From: Deltaproteobacteria bacterium
GTDB lineage: Bacteria; Desulfobacterota; Deferrisomatia; Deferrisomatales; Deferrisomataceae
DNA: 12,185 nt
Direction of reading: 5' to 3'
NCBI GenBank assembly: GCA_013152215.1
Contig: JAADGT010000294.1
Coordinates: forward strand, 1-12,185
Shown here: positions 5,016 through 11,483 of the stretch, in pieces
How positions within the stretch are numbered: the stretch's first letter is position 1
Layout of the letters: every line of letters begins with the position of its first letter
Program-made: the position numbers and the translations under genes
The notes under the pieces: model-generated
Told to the model about the DNA's origin: nothing
Database searches by the model: none
The model's input: only the letters and a program-made list of their open reading frames with translations

Positions 5016-6135
5016 GATTCTCCGACGGCCTCCCCTGCCTGCCCCTCCCGAGCTCCCGGGCCATTCGACGGTACACCGGCCGTCGCTTTCGGATCCATGC
5101 CTCCTGGAACTGCTTGCGGGCCTCGGTCCGCCGCCCCACCGCGGCCAAGGCCACCCCGAGGTTGTATCGGGCCCACGCCGCATCGGGGGCGATGCGCACG
5201 CACTCCTCCCACGTCTCGATGGCCTGGCGCCAGCGGCCCTGGCTCGCGTGGAGGATTCCCAGCTCGTTGGCGTGAACCAGCGAGGTCTTCACGCCCGGGC
5301 CCACCACCTCGAAGAACAGGTCCCGGCGCTCGTGCTCCGGCACCAGCGACTCGAGCACCTGCCGGTTCAGTTCGCCGAACAGCCGCTTGAGCAGGCGGCT
5401 CTGGGCCTCGCGGATCAGGTCGGCCGACACGTCGCCCCGGTAGCAGAACGAAGGCACCTGGGTCGTGAGCTTTCGAGGCAGCGTGGCCACCACCTCGCCC
5501 CGTCGCAGATCCCAGACCCGGTACTGGGCGCCCACCGTGCCCGTGTCGGTCCGGCAGAACAGCGGCACCGGCAAGTAGGCCACCTTCTCCCGGTAGGCCA
5601 GCTTCCCCTCCTCGGTCCGCACGAACACGAACTCGCCGGTGGGTGCCGGCGCCAGGGTCTGTTTCTCCTGCTCGAACCCCTCTACCCGGAACTCCACGAC
5701 CCGGCCGCCAACGACCGCGTCCACGCCGGTGCGCTCGTGGACCCACCGCAGGGCCGAGGGCGACTCGTCCCACCGGACGGTCAGCCCGACGCGCATCAGG
5801 CGCTCCTCCATGTCGTCCGGCCCCACCACCTGGAAGGCCCCGGTCCGGGCCAACCTTCGGGCCAGGTCCCGGGCCAGATCCCGGCCCCCCGGTCCTTCGA
5901 AGGGCACCACCGCCACGCTCTCCAGCCGGCGATCGTACAGGTCCACCGGCGCCGGCCGCACCACCCTGGCAGTCACCCGCCGCAAGGGCGGGTCCGCCTC
6001 GGTCGGGCGTCCCGGCGGCCCCACGCAGCCCGTGACGGCGAAGATCAGCGCCGCCAACAGGACCGACCCCGGCCGGGTATGGGCCGGCCGCCCTCTTCGG
6101 TTCGGGTACGGAATCGTCCTAACCGCTCTCGCCAC
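4975..6135 (-). CDS. TPR-containing lipoprotein, function unknown
   Basis: The family is not recognised. The 386-residue product has an N-terminal signal with a hydrophobic run VLLAALIFAV and lipobox VTGC, making C37 the probable lipidated residue of an outer-membrane lipoprotein. Residues 72-148 (SVAVVPFEG, LARDLARRLARTGAFQVV, TGVDAVVGGRVVEF) resemble the nucleotide-free 'VAVLPF...' fold of CsgG/LpoB-like lipoproteins, by pattern only. Residues about 285-360 form two tetratricopeptide repeats (HANELGILHASQGRWRQAIETWEECVRIAPD, then AWARYNLGVALAAVGRRTEARKQFQEA). GTG 6133-6135 is the best start and overlaps the leuB end by 17 bases, so translation is probably coupled; GGGGCGG lies upstream but is not strong. 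The last 13 codons (PPQAPTGSGNGEG) lie in repeat module F2. It sits between two amino-acid biosynthesis genes. Confidence 0.75.
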   Translation of the reverse strand: MARAVRTIPYPNRRGRPAHTRPGSVLLAALIFAVTGCVGPPGRPTEADPPLRRVTARVVRPAPVDLYDRRLESVAVVPFEGPGGRDLARDLARRLARTGAFQVVGPDDMEERLMRVGLTVRWDESPSALRWVHERTGVDAVVGGRVVEFRVEGFEQEKQTLAPAPTGEFVFVRTEEGKLAYREKVAYLPVPLFCRTDTGTVGAQYRVWDLRRGEVVATLPRKLTTQVPSFCYRGDVSADLIREAQSRLLKRLFGELNRQVLESLVPEHERRDLFFEVVGPGVKTSLVHANELGILHASQGRWRQAIETWEECVRIAPDAAWARYNLGVALAAVGRRTEARKQFQEAWIRKRRPVYRRMARELGRGRQGRPSENPPQAPTGSGNGEG

Positions 6136-7198
6136 CCAGGATCCGCCCCACCACCAGATCGCCCACCTCGGTCGTGGTGTACCCCATCCGCCCGGCCGCC
6201 AGGCTCTCGAGCTTGGTGGAGGTGACCCACTGAACGGCCTCCTCCACCGCCCGGGCGGCCTCGGCCTCGCCCAGGGTATCGAGCATCATGCCGGCCGCGC
6301 ACACGGCCGCCAGGGGGTTGATCACGTTCTTGCCCGTATACTTGGGCGCGGACCCGCCGATGGGCTCGAACATGCTCACCCCCTCGGGGTTGATGTTCCC
6401 ACCGGCCGCGATGCCCATTCCGCCCTGCACCATGGCGCCCAGATCCGTGATGATGTCGCCGAACATGTTGTCGGTCACCACCACGTCGAACCACTCCGGG
6501 TTCTTTACCATCCACATGCACGCGGCGTCCACATGGGCGTAGTCGCGCTCCACGTCCGGGTACTCGGCCCCCACCTCGTTGAAGGTGCGCTCCCATAGGT
6601 CGAAGGCGTAGGTGAGCACGTTGGTCTTGCCCACCAGGGTCAGCTTCTTCCGGCGGTTCCGGCGGCGGCAGTACTCGAACGCGAACCGGATGCACCGCTC
6701 CACGCCCTTGCGGGTGTTGATCGACTCCTGGATCGCCACCTCGTCGGGGGTACCCTTCCTGAGGAATCCACCCGCGCCGACATACAGGCCCTCGGTGTTC
6801 TCACGTACCACCACGAAGTCGATGTCCTCGGGCCCTTTGTCCTTGATGGGGGTGTACACCCCGGGGTACAGCTTCACGGGCCGCAGGTTCACGTACTGAT
6901 CCAGGGCGAACCGAAGCTTGAGAAGGATCCCCTGCTCCAGGATGCCGGGCTTCACGTCCGGATGCCCGATCGCACCCAGCAGGATCGCGTCGGCCCGGCG
7001 CAGCTCGTCGATGGCACCGTCGGGGAGCGTCTCGCCCGTCTTCAGGTAGTGGTCTCCGCCGAACGGATAGGTGACCGTCTCGCAAATGAACCCGAACCGC
7101 TTCGAGCACGCGTCCAGGGCCCGCAGGGCCTGGGCGACCACCTCGGGTCCCGTGCCGTCCCCCGGAATCACCGCGATGTCGTACTTTCGGTCTGCCAT
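6119..7198 (-). CDS. leuB: 3-isopropylmalate dehydrogenase
   Basis: LeuB oxidatively decarboxylates 3-isopropylmalate to 2-oxoisocaproate in leucine synthesis. The 359-residue product starts MADRKYDIAVIPGDGTGPEV. It carries the beta-decarboxylating dehydrogenase residues R96 and R106 (LKLRFALDQYVNLRPV), R132 and Y139 (RENTEGLYVG), K191 (GKTNVL), and D224, D248 and D252 (DAACMWM, NMFGDIITDL). The stretch PGILEQGILLKLRFALDQY resembles the actinobacterial-type LeuB rather than tartrate dehydrogenase. The cofactor loop reads GGSAPKYTGKNVINP, with K286-Y287 where NAD-dependent LeuB usually has D-I. ATG 7196-7198 has GGAGG six bases upstream; longer in-frame readings lack a ribosome site and family homology. 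It is first in leuB-lipoprotein-asd. A good promoter lies at 7241-7269. Confidence 0.9.
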   Translation of the reverse strand: MADRKYDIAVIPGDGTGPEVVAQALRALDACSKRFGFICETVTYPFGGDHYLKTGETLPDGAIDELRRADAILLGAIGHPDVKPGILEQGILLKLRFALDQYVNLRPVKLYPGVYTPIKDKGPEDIDFVVVRENTEGLYVGAGGFLRKGTPDEVAIQESINTRKGVERCIRFAFEYCRRRNRRKKLTLVGKTNVLTYAFDLWERTFNEVGAEYPDVERDYAHVDAACMWMVKNPEWFDVVVTDNMFGDIITDLGAMVQGGMGIAAGGNINPEGVSMFEPIGGSAPKYTGKNVINPLAAVCAAGMMLDTLGEAEAARAVEEAVQWVTSTKLESLAAGRMGYTTTEVGDLVVGRILGGESG

Positions 7199-7240
7199 GT
7201 GTCCTCCGTTTGGTCCGTGATCGTCATGGGAAAGCTCGTA

Positions 7241-7269
7241 CTTGTACACGCCGCCGGGGCCGGAGTCAA
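7241..7269 (-). promoter_or_regulatory. Sigma70-like promoter for leuB
   Basis: On the minus strand TTGACT (7269-7264) is followed by a 17-base spacer and TACAAG (7246-7241). The expected transcript start is near 7234, giving a leader of about 36 bases. No attenuator or leader peptide fits in that short leader. Confidence 0.65.
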
Positions 7270-7312
7270 AGGTAAAGTTTCTTTGAAAACGCGAAACATG
7301 CCGCGGGGTTTC

Positions 7313-7359
7313 GGAACGTCGACGCCTTCGCTCGCGACGCCGTTCCTTCGCTCGAACGG
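7313..7359. promoter_or_regulatory. Dyad-rich segment between divergent promoters
   Basis: Two overlapping inverted repeats lie between the leuB and signalling-operon promoters: GGAACGTCG...CGACG-CCGTTCC (7313-7346) and CCGTTC-CTTCGCTC-GAACGG (7340-7359). TTCGCTCG occurs twice within them (7328-7335 and 7347-7354). This could be an operator serving both promoters or simply hairpin DNA; there is no family match. Confidence 0.35.
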
Positions 7360-7409
7360 CTGGTGGGGGGCGCTTTTTTCGTCCGGCTGCACGTATGCCA
7401 CATTCTTTC

Positions 7410-7438
7410 TTTACAGTTCTTTGAGCCGCCGTTACAAT
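7410..7438 (+). promoter_or_regulatory. Sigma70-like promoter for the signalling operon
   Basis: TTTACA (7410-7415), a 17-base spacer and TACAAT (7433-7438) give one of the best promoter matches in the window. The transcript start would be near 7445 and the leader about 38 bases, ending in the GGAGAG ribosome site of the first kinase gene. A 9-bp direct repeat TCACCGCGG (7452-7460 and 7465-7473) lies just after the predicted start. Confidence 0.7.
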
Positions 7439-7482
7439 GCGGCCGTTCCGTTCACCGCGGGGGGTCACCGCGGAGAGAGAAC

Positions 7483-8691
7483 GTGTCCGTTGCTCACCGT
7501 ATCCTGTACGTGGAAGACAACCCCGCAAACTACAGGCTCGTGGAACGGATGCTGCGGGATCAAGGGTACGAGGTGCTCCACGCCCGCGACGGCTTCGAGG
7601 GGGTGCGGCGGGCCATGGAGGAGCGGGAGCGCCTCGACCTGATCCTGCTCGACATCAACCTCCCCGGGATGGACGGCTACGAGACCGCCACCAAGCTCAA
7701 GGCGCTGCCCGGCTTCGAGCGTATCCCCGTGGTGGCCGTCACGGTAAACTCGATGGCCCACGACCGGAAGCGGTCGCTGGCCGCCGGGTGCGACGGCTAC
7801 ATCCCCAAGCCCATCTCCCCAGAGAACTTCCCCGACCAGATCCGTTCGTACATCCGGGGCCGCCGGGACCGGATCCAGCCCGCGGACGAGAGGGTGTACC
7901 TGCGGGAGCATGCCCGCAGGTTGGTGGACCGGCTGGAGTCGAGCCTGACCGAGCTGCAGGTCACCCACGAGCGGATGCGCCACGGCGACAAGCTGGCCAC
8001 GATCGGTGAGATGGCGGCCGGCTTCGCCCACGAGCTGAACAACCCCCTGGCCAGCATCTCGGCGTCGGTGGAGATCCTGCTGGCCCGGACCCCGGAGAAC
8101 AGCCCCCTGCGGCGGCACCTGGAGATCATCTACCGCAACGCGGCCCGGCTCCAGCGCCTGGCCTCGGGCCTGACCTCGTTCGCCCGGCCTTCGGACGGAG
8201 ACCGGGTGATCCTGTCGGTGAAGGAGGCGGTGGAAGAGGCGGTTCTGGTGACCCACCACGAGTTCCGCAAGGGCGGCATCTCCCTGGTCGTGGAGATCCA
8301 ACCCGCCCTGCCCCCCTTGGAGGCGAGCCCCGACCACCTGCAGCACGCCTTGGTGAACCTGCTTCGCAACGCAGCCCAGGCCGTACGGGCCAAGAAGGAG
8401 CGCGACCCCGACGCCGAGGCCCAGGTCCTGGTGAAGGTGGCGATGGAGGGGGACCGGATCGTGGTGTCGGTCACCGACACCGGAATCGGGATCCCGCCGG
8501 AGTTCCGGGACCGGCTGTTCACCCCGTTCTTCACCACCAAACCCAAGGGTCAAGGCACCGGGCTCGGGCTCTACATCGTGAAACAGATCGTGGACGACCT
8601 GGGCGGCCGGGTGGAGGTGCGCACCCTACTGGGCCAAGGCACCACCTTCCGACTCCACTTTCCGCCCGCCCGGGAAGGGGCCTGCGCCTGA
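7483..8691 (+). CDS. Response-regulator receiver / histidine kinase fusion (REC-HisKA-HATPase)
   Basis: The 402-residue cytosolic kinase has its receiver domain at the N terminus. REC (about 5-125) has the acidic pair E11-D12, phosphoacceptor D57 (LILLDINLPGMDGYE), T87 and K109 (YIPKPI). A short helical linker (about 135-170) leads to HisKA with H183 in GEMAAGFAHELNNPLASI, the NtrB-type H-box. The HATPase domain shows N296 (LVNLLRNAAQAV), the G1 box DTGIGIP (332-338), the F box FTPFFTTK and the G2 box GQGTGLGL. There are no membrane segments, so its input is presumably phosphorylation of REC or a partner protein. GTG 7483 was chosen because GGAGAG lies five bases upstream and REC homology begins at once; a longer in-frame GTG at 7363 would place the promoter inside the gene. 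It is first in a three-gene operon, and its stop overlaps the next start by one base. Confidence 0.9.
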   Translation: MSVAHRILYVEDNPANYRLVERMLRDQGYEVLHARDGFEGVRRAMEERERLDLILLDINLPGMDGYETATKLKALPGFERIPVVAVTVNSMAHDRKRSLAAGCDGYIPKPISPENFPDQIRSYIRGRRDRIQPADERVYLREHARRLVDRLESSLTELQVTHERMRHGDKLATIGEMAAGFAHELNNPLASISASVEILLARTPENSPLRRHLEIIYRNAARLQRLASGLTSFARPSDGDRVILSVKEAVEEAVLVTHHEFRKGGISLVVEIQPALPPLEASPDHLQHALVNLLRNAAQAVRAKKERDPDAEAQVLVKVAMEGDRIVVSVTDTGIGIPPEFRDRLFTPFFTTKPKGQGTGLGLYIVKQIVDDLGGRVEVRTLLGQGTTFRLHFPPAREGACA

Positions 8692-9485
8692 TGGGGACGG
8701 CCCGTCGCCTCGCCGAGCCCCCCTCGTCCCTCCCCACCCTGCCCGCGGTGGCGGCCCGCATCGTCGCCCTTTTCGCCTCCCCGGACTACCGGATCGCGGA
8801 CGTGGTCCAAGCCTTGGAACACGACCCTCCGGTCACCTCGCGCGTCCTCAAGCTCGCCAACTCGGCCTACTACGGGTTCGCCCGTCGGGTGGACCGGCTG
8901 GAGCAGGCCGTGGTCCTGCTGGGCGGGGTCACGGTGCAGGCCCTGGCCCTGGCCACCGGTGTGCTGGACCTGTGGCGGGACGCCCCCCCCGAGTCGGTTC
9001 GGGGCCTATGGATCCACGCGTACCTGACCGCCGAAGGCTCCCGGTACCTGGCTCGGCGCCGTCCCGACGACGCCGGGCTCCACCCCGACGCCTTGTTCCT
9101 GGCCGGACTTCTCCACGACGTGGGGAAGATCTGGTTCCTGGCCCAGGCCCCGGAGGAGTACGCCGAGCTGCTGGCTCGGGTCGGGGGCCCGGAGCTCCGG
9201 GGGGAGGAGGCTGGACGGTTCGGGGAGCACCACGGCGCGGCCGGGGAGACCCTGCTCTCGGCCTGGGGGTTTCCTCCCTCCACAACGGCCTTGGTCGGGT
9301 TCCATCACGGCCCACCCCTGCGTGCCGACCTGCGGCAGGCCCAAGCCCTGTTGGGCGCGGCCAACGCCGCGGCCGGCGGAACACCGGCCGACACCGAGGT
9401 TCCACAGGCCCTGATGGAGGACGTGGCCAGCCATCTGGAAGCTCGGCGGGGAGCTGCCGAGGCGTTCGTGGACGCCCTCGTCTGA
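8691..9485 (+). CDS. HDOD domain protein
   Basis: The 264-residue soluble protein consists almost entirely of an HDOD domain: PSSLPTLPAVAARIVALFASPDYRIADVVQALEHDP (10-46), then PVTSRVLKLANSAYYG (47-62) and the helix AVVLLGGVTVQALALA. The metal-site-like histidines are retained: H109, H142-D143 in GLLHDVGK, H181, and H205-H206 in GFHHGPP. However, N225 stands where HD hydrolases carry the last aspartate, as is usual in HDOD proteins. HDOD proteins generally act as signalling or scaffolding outputs rather than proven hydrolases. ATG 8691 overlaps the preceding kinase stop (TGATG) and GGAAGGGG lies upstream, so the two genes are coupled. It is flanked by two kinases, suggesting a shared pathway. 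Its target is unknown. Confidence 0.88.
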   Translation: MGTARRLAEPPSSLPTLPAVAARIVALFASPDYRIADVVQALEHDPPVTSRVLKLANSAYYGFARRVDRLEQAVVLLGGVTVQALALATGVLDLWRDAPPESVRGLWIHAYLTAEGSRYLARRRPDDAGLHPDALFLAGLLHDVGKIWFLAQAPEEYAELLARVGGPELRGEEAGRFGEHHGAAGETLLSAWGFPPSTTALVGFHHGPPLRADLRQAQALLGAANAAAGGTPADTEVPQALMEDVASHLEARRGAAEAFVDALV

Positions 9486-9505
9486 AACACTCGGGAGATC
9501 CACCC

Positions 9506-11041
9506 ATGTCCGACCCCATGCCCTCGGCCGAACGCAAGCAGGAGCTCTACGCGCGAGCCCTCCGGTCCACCACCCGGGAGCTGGAGGCCCGGATCGAAGA
9601 GCTGGCCGTGCTCCGGGACCTGGGGGCCCTGTTCGAGCGCTCGGCCGACCTGGAGCGCCTGATCTCCTACGCGCTGACCCTGGTGTTCCGGCTGTCCAAG
9701 GCCCAGAACGCCTCGGTGCTGCTCCTGTCCGAGGCAGAGGGGGAGTTGGTGCTGGCCGTGGCCGGGTCGCGCACGGACCGGGCCCCGGCCTATTACGGGT
9801 TTCGGGGATACCCCCGGGCCATGTTCACCGTGGGCGAAGGGGTGGCCGGATGGTGCGCCGCGGCCGGGGAGCCGGCCCTGCTGGACCGGGCGGCCGAGGA
9901 CCCGCGGTTCGCACCGCGGCCCCAGGGGGTGGCGGTGGGATCCCTCGCGTGCTTTCCCCTGGTGGTCCAGGGGCGGTGCGTGGGTGTGCTGAACCTCAGC
10001 CACCCCGACGCGGGGGGGCTCGATCTCCACAACGCGAAGGCATGGGCGATCCTGGCCAGCCACCTCGGCGTGGCCGTTTCCCACGCCTTGCTGTTCGACC
10101 GGGTGCGCGAGGCCAACCGCCGCCTCGAGGTACAGGTGCGCGAGCGCACCCGCCGCCTGGAGCAGCTCAACCGGGAGCTCAGCCGGGCCCGCAGGGAGCT
10201 GGAGGCCCAAAACGAGGTTCTCCACGATCGGGTGGAGGAGCGAACCCGGGAGCTCCAGGCCGCCCTGGAGGAGCTGCAGGTCCAGAACCTGCGGCTCGAG
10301 GAGGCCAACCGTGTCAAGGACGAGTTCCTCAACAACATCAACCACGAGCTGAAGACCCCGCTCAACGCGATCATCGGGTACGCCGGGCTGCTCCTCCAGG
10401 AACTGGGGCCCCGACTGGACGACGAGCACCGCACCGACCTGCAGCTGATCGAGTCCAACGGCAAGCACCTTCAGTCCATCCTGGAGAACATCTTCTGCCT
10501 CAAGGACATCGAGGCAGGCAGCCTGGAGCCCGAACGCCAGGTCGTGGACCTGAACGAGCTGGTCTCGTCGGCGGTGCGGTCGGTCCGCCCCCGGGCGGCC
10601 GAGAAGGGCCTGGATCTGGGGTTCGAGCCCATGGACGTGCCGCCGGTGATGGCCGACCCCACCCTCCTGCTCCGGATCCTCTACAACCTGCTGGACAACG
10701 CCGTGAAGTTCAGCGATCGCGGCGTGATCCGGGTGCGCACCCGCACGGCCCAGCTGGACCCGGAAAACCCCCAGGCCGAACCCGTGCCGGGCACCGCGAC
10801 GATCACCGCGGCGGTGGTGGAGGTGGCGGACCAGGGCCGGGGGATACGGGCCGAGGACATGGAGCGGGTGTTCCAGAAGTTTCACCAGGCCGAGCCACCC
10901 ACCCGCAAGACCGAGGCTGGCTCGGGCCTGGGGCTCACCATCGCCAAGAACCTGGTGGAGCTCCACGGCGGCCGCATCTGGGTGCGCAGCCGGCCGGGCG
11001 CCGGCAGCACGTTCTCGTTCTTCCTTCCCCTCGAACCCTGA
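9506..11041 (+). CDS. GAF domain sensor histidine kinase
   Basis: This is a 511-residue cytosolic kinase. A short helical N-terminus (10-38) leads to a GAF domain (about 40-195; TVGEGVAGWCAAAGEPALLDRAAEDPRF and SLACFPLVVQGRCVGVLNLS). A long coiled coil (about 198-270, rich in E, R, L and Q) follows. HisKA has H280 in FLNNINHELKTPLNAIIGYAG. HATPase has N398 (ILYNLLDNAVKFS), G1 DQGRGI (442-447), F box FQKFHQ and G2 GSGLGL (472-477). There is no receiver domain and no membrane segment. ATG 9506 with GGGAG upstream starts 20 bases after the HDOD stop, in the same operon. Longer in-frame readings to about 8972 would overlay the HDOD gene and were rejected. The GAF ligand cannot be told from sequence; W116-C117 lies in the GAF region, but no haem motif is evident. 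Confidence 0.9.
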   Translation: MSDPMPSAERKQELYARALRSTTRELEARIEELAVLRDLGALFERSADLERLISYALTLVFRLSKAQNASVLLLSEAEGELVLAVAGSRTDRAPAYYGFRGYPRAMFTVGEGVAGWCAAAGEPALLDRAAEDPRFAPRPQGVAVGSLACFPLVVQGRCVGVLNLSHPDAGGLDLHNAKAWAILASHLGVAVSHALLFDRVREANRRLEVQVRERTRRLEQLNRELSRARRELEAQNEVLHDRVEERTRELQAALEELQVQNLRLEEANRVKDEFLNNINHELKTPLNAIIGYAGLLLQELGPRLDDEHRTDLQLIESNGKHLQSILENIFCLKDIEAGSLEPERQVVDLNELVSSAVRSVRPRAAEKGLDLGFEPMDVPPVMADPTLLLRILYNLLDNAVKFSDRGVIRVRTRTAQLDPENPQAEPVPGTATITAAVVEVADQGRGIRAEDMERVFQKFHQAEPPTRKTEAGSGLGLTIAKNLVELHGGRIWVRSRPGAGSTFSFFLPLEP

Positions 11042-11060
11042 AGGGCCGCCCGGGCCGAGA

Positions 11061-11090
11061 TTGACACGTCCCGCCGATCGCCCGTACCCT
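11061..11090 (+). promoter_or_regulatory. Candidate promoter upstream of R5 and the molybdopterin gene
   Basis: A consensus -35 TTGACA (11061-11066) is followed after 18 bases by TACCCT (11085-11090), a mediocre -10. A second -10-like TATAGT lies at 11120-11125 without a good -35. If used, transcripts would carry R5 as a leader of nearly 390 bases before the GTG at 11484. Confidence 0.45.
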
Positions 11091-11159
11091 ACGTGCCAAA
11101 TTCCACAAGCTCGACCGTATATAGTGACTTCGGTCGTCGGCCTGGGCCTTCGGTCTGTT

Positions 11160-11207
11160 GGAAGGCTCAAAGGCTAGAAAGCAGGAAAGCTAGGAGGCTG
11201 GAGGCTT
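11160..11207. repeat. 8-bp tandem array (module B, R5)
   Basis: Six consecutive octamers in phase: GGAAGGCT, CAAAGGCT, AGAAAGCA, GGAAAGCT, AGGAGGCT, GGAGGCTT. The first two are identical to the first two of R4 array 1. Confidence 0.82.
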
Positions 11208-11254
11208 AAAGGCAAAAAACCTCTTTCACCTCTGAGCGGTGCCAGCATCCCAAC

Positions 11255-11391
11255 GCGGGGGCATGGGTTTCAGGGGCCCGAACTCAGATGACAGGGGACA
11301 GAGCGAAGGGCTACCTCGGGCAACCAGGTGGGGCCCTTTTTCTCGGGATCTTCTGTCTGCAGAAATCTGTCCACTGAAGCCCCTGCCCCGC
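11255..11391. repeat. Heptad inverted-repeat element in R5
   Basis: Left heptads are TTCAGGG, GCCCGAA, CTCAGAT, GACAGGG, GACAGAG (11269-11303). Right heptads are CTGTCTG, CAGAAAT, CTGTCCA, CTGAAGC (11353-11380). The arms 11255-11300 and 11391 backward align over about 46 bases with roughly three quarters identity by eye, allowing one gap. Confidence 0.75.
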
Positions 11392-11453
11392 ACGCAACGC
11401 TCGGACCAACACTGGTGCAAAGTCTGTGCACCCCGAGCAGGCCGCCTCGCGGC
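11390..11453. repeat. Module F1 with GC hairpin (copy 2)
   Basis: It matches 631-694: GCACGCAACGCTCGGACCAACA, CAAAGTCTGTG and the exact 16-mer CAGGCCGCCTCGCGGC (11438-11453). The GGACCAACA nonamer (11403-11411) is also the opening of both F2 modules, linking the F1 and F2 subtypes. Confidence 0.7.
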
Positions 11454-11483
11454 GTACCGAAGCAACCCACTGAGGAGGGCTCC

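Larger units (their letters stand above)
4617..5016. repeat. Repeat region R4 between the lipoprotein gene and asd
   Basis: Plus-strand order: GGGCCTCCGGCCC (4621-4633); octamer array 1 (4637-4684); a GGGCC-TTC-GGCCT hairpin (4685-4697); and octamer array 2 (4703-4734). Next are about 65 unexplained bases, then the heptad inverted-repeat element (4805-4943) and module F2 (4962-5015). Module F2 overlaps the last codons of the lipoprotein gene, whose stop is at 4975-4977. The region would be transcribed as leader RNA of asd if asd is read from the leuB promoter. No convincing separate asd promoter was seen. Confidence 0.78.
11126..11460. repeat. Repeat region R5 upstream of the molybdopterin oxidoreductase gene
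   Basis: Plus-strand order: degenerate heptamer module (ACTTCGGTCGTCGG at 11127-11140, GGTCTGT at 11152-11158); octamer array (11160-11207); and the outer left arm GCGGGGGCATGGG (11255-11267). Then come the left heptads (11269-11303), a loop with CTCGGGCAACCAG and TTTTTCTCGGGATC like R1 and R3, and the right heptads (11353-11380). The outer right arm CCCTGCCCCGC (11381-11391) and module F1 (11390-11453) with its GCCGC/GCGGC hairpin complete it. No gene lies here. The ribosome site of the next gene (GAGGAGGG) begins about 13 bases after it. Confidence 0.8.

Noticed and set aside
4810..6225. A 471-codon open frame on the plus strand opposite the lipoprotein gene
   Set aside because: It is rich in P, R, H and G, starts inside repeat DNA and is antisense to a protein with a lipobox and TPRs.
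6119..7198. Tartrate dehydrogenase or isocitrate dehydrogenase instead of LeuB
   Set aside because: The PGILEQGILLKLR segment matches actinobacterial-type LeuB, and same-strand linkage with asd fits leucine genes; the cofactor loop alone is IDH-like.
7363..7482. A longer start for the REC-kinase gene
   Set aside because: It would place a strong promoter (7410-7438) inside the gene and adds 40 residues with no homology before the REC domain.
9305..11170. A 621-codon open frame on the minus strand opposite the GAF kinase
   Set aside because: It is antisense to a well-supported kinase, has low-complexity composition typical of GC-rich antisense frames and shows no recognisable domain.
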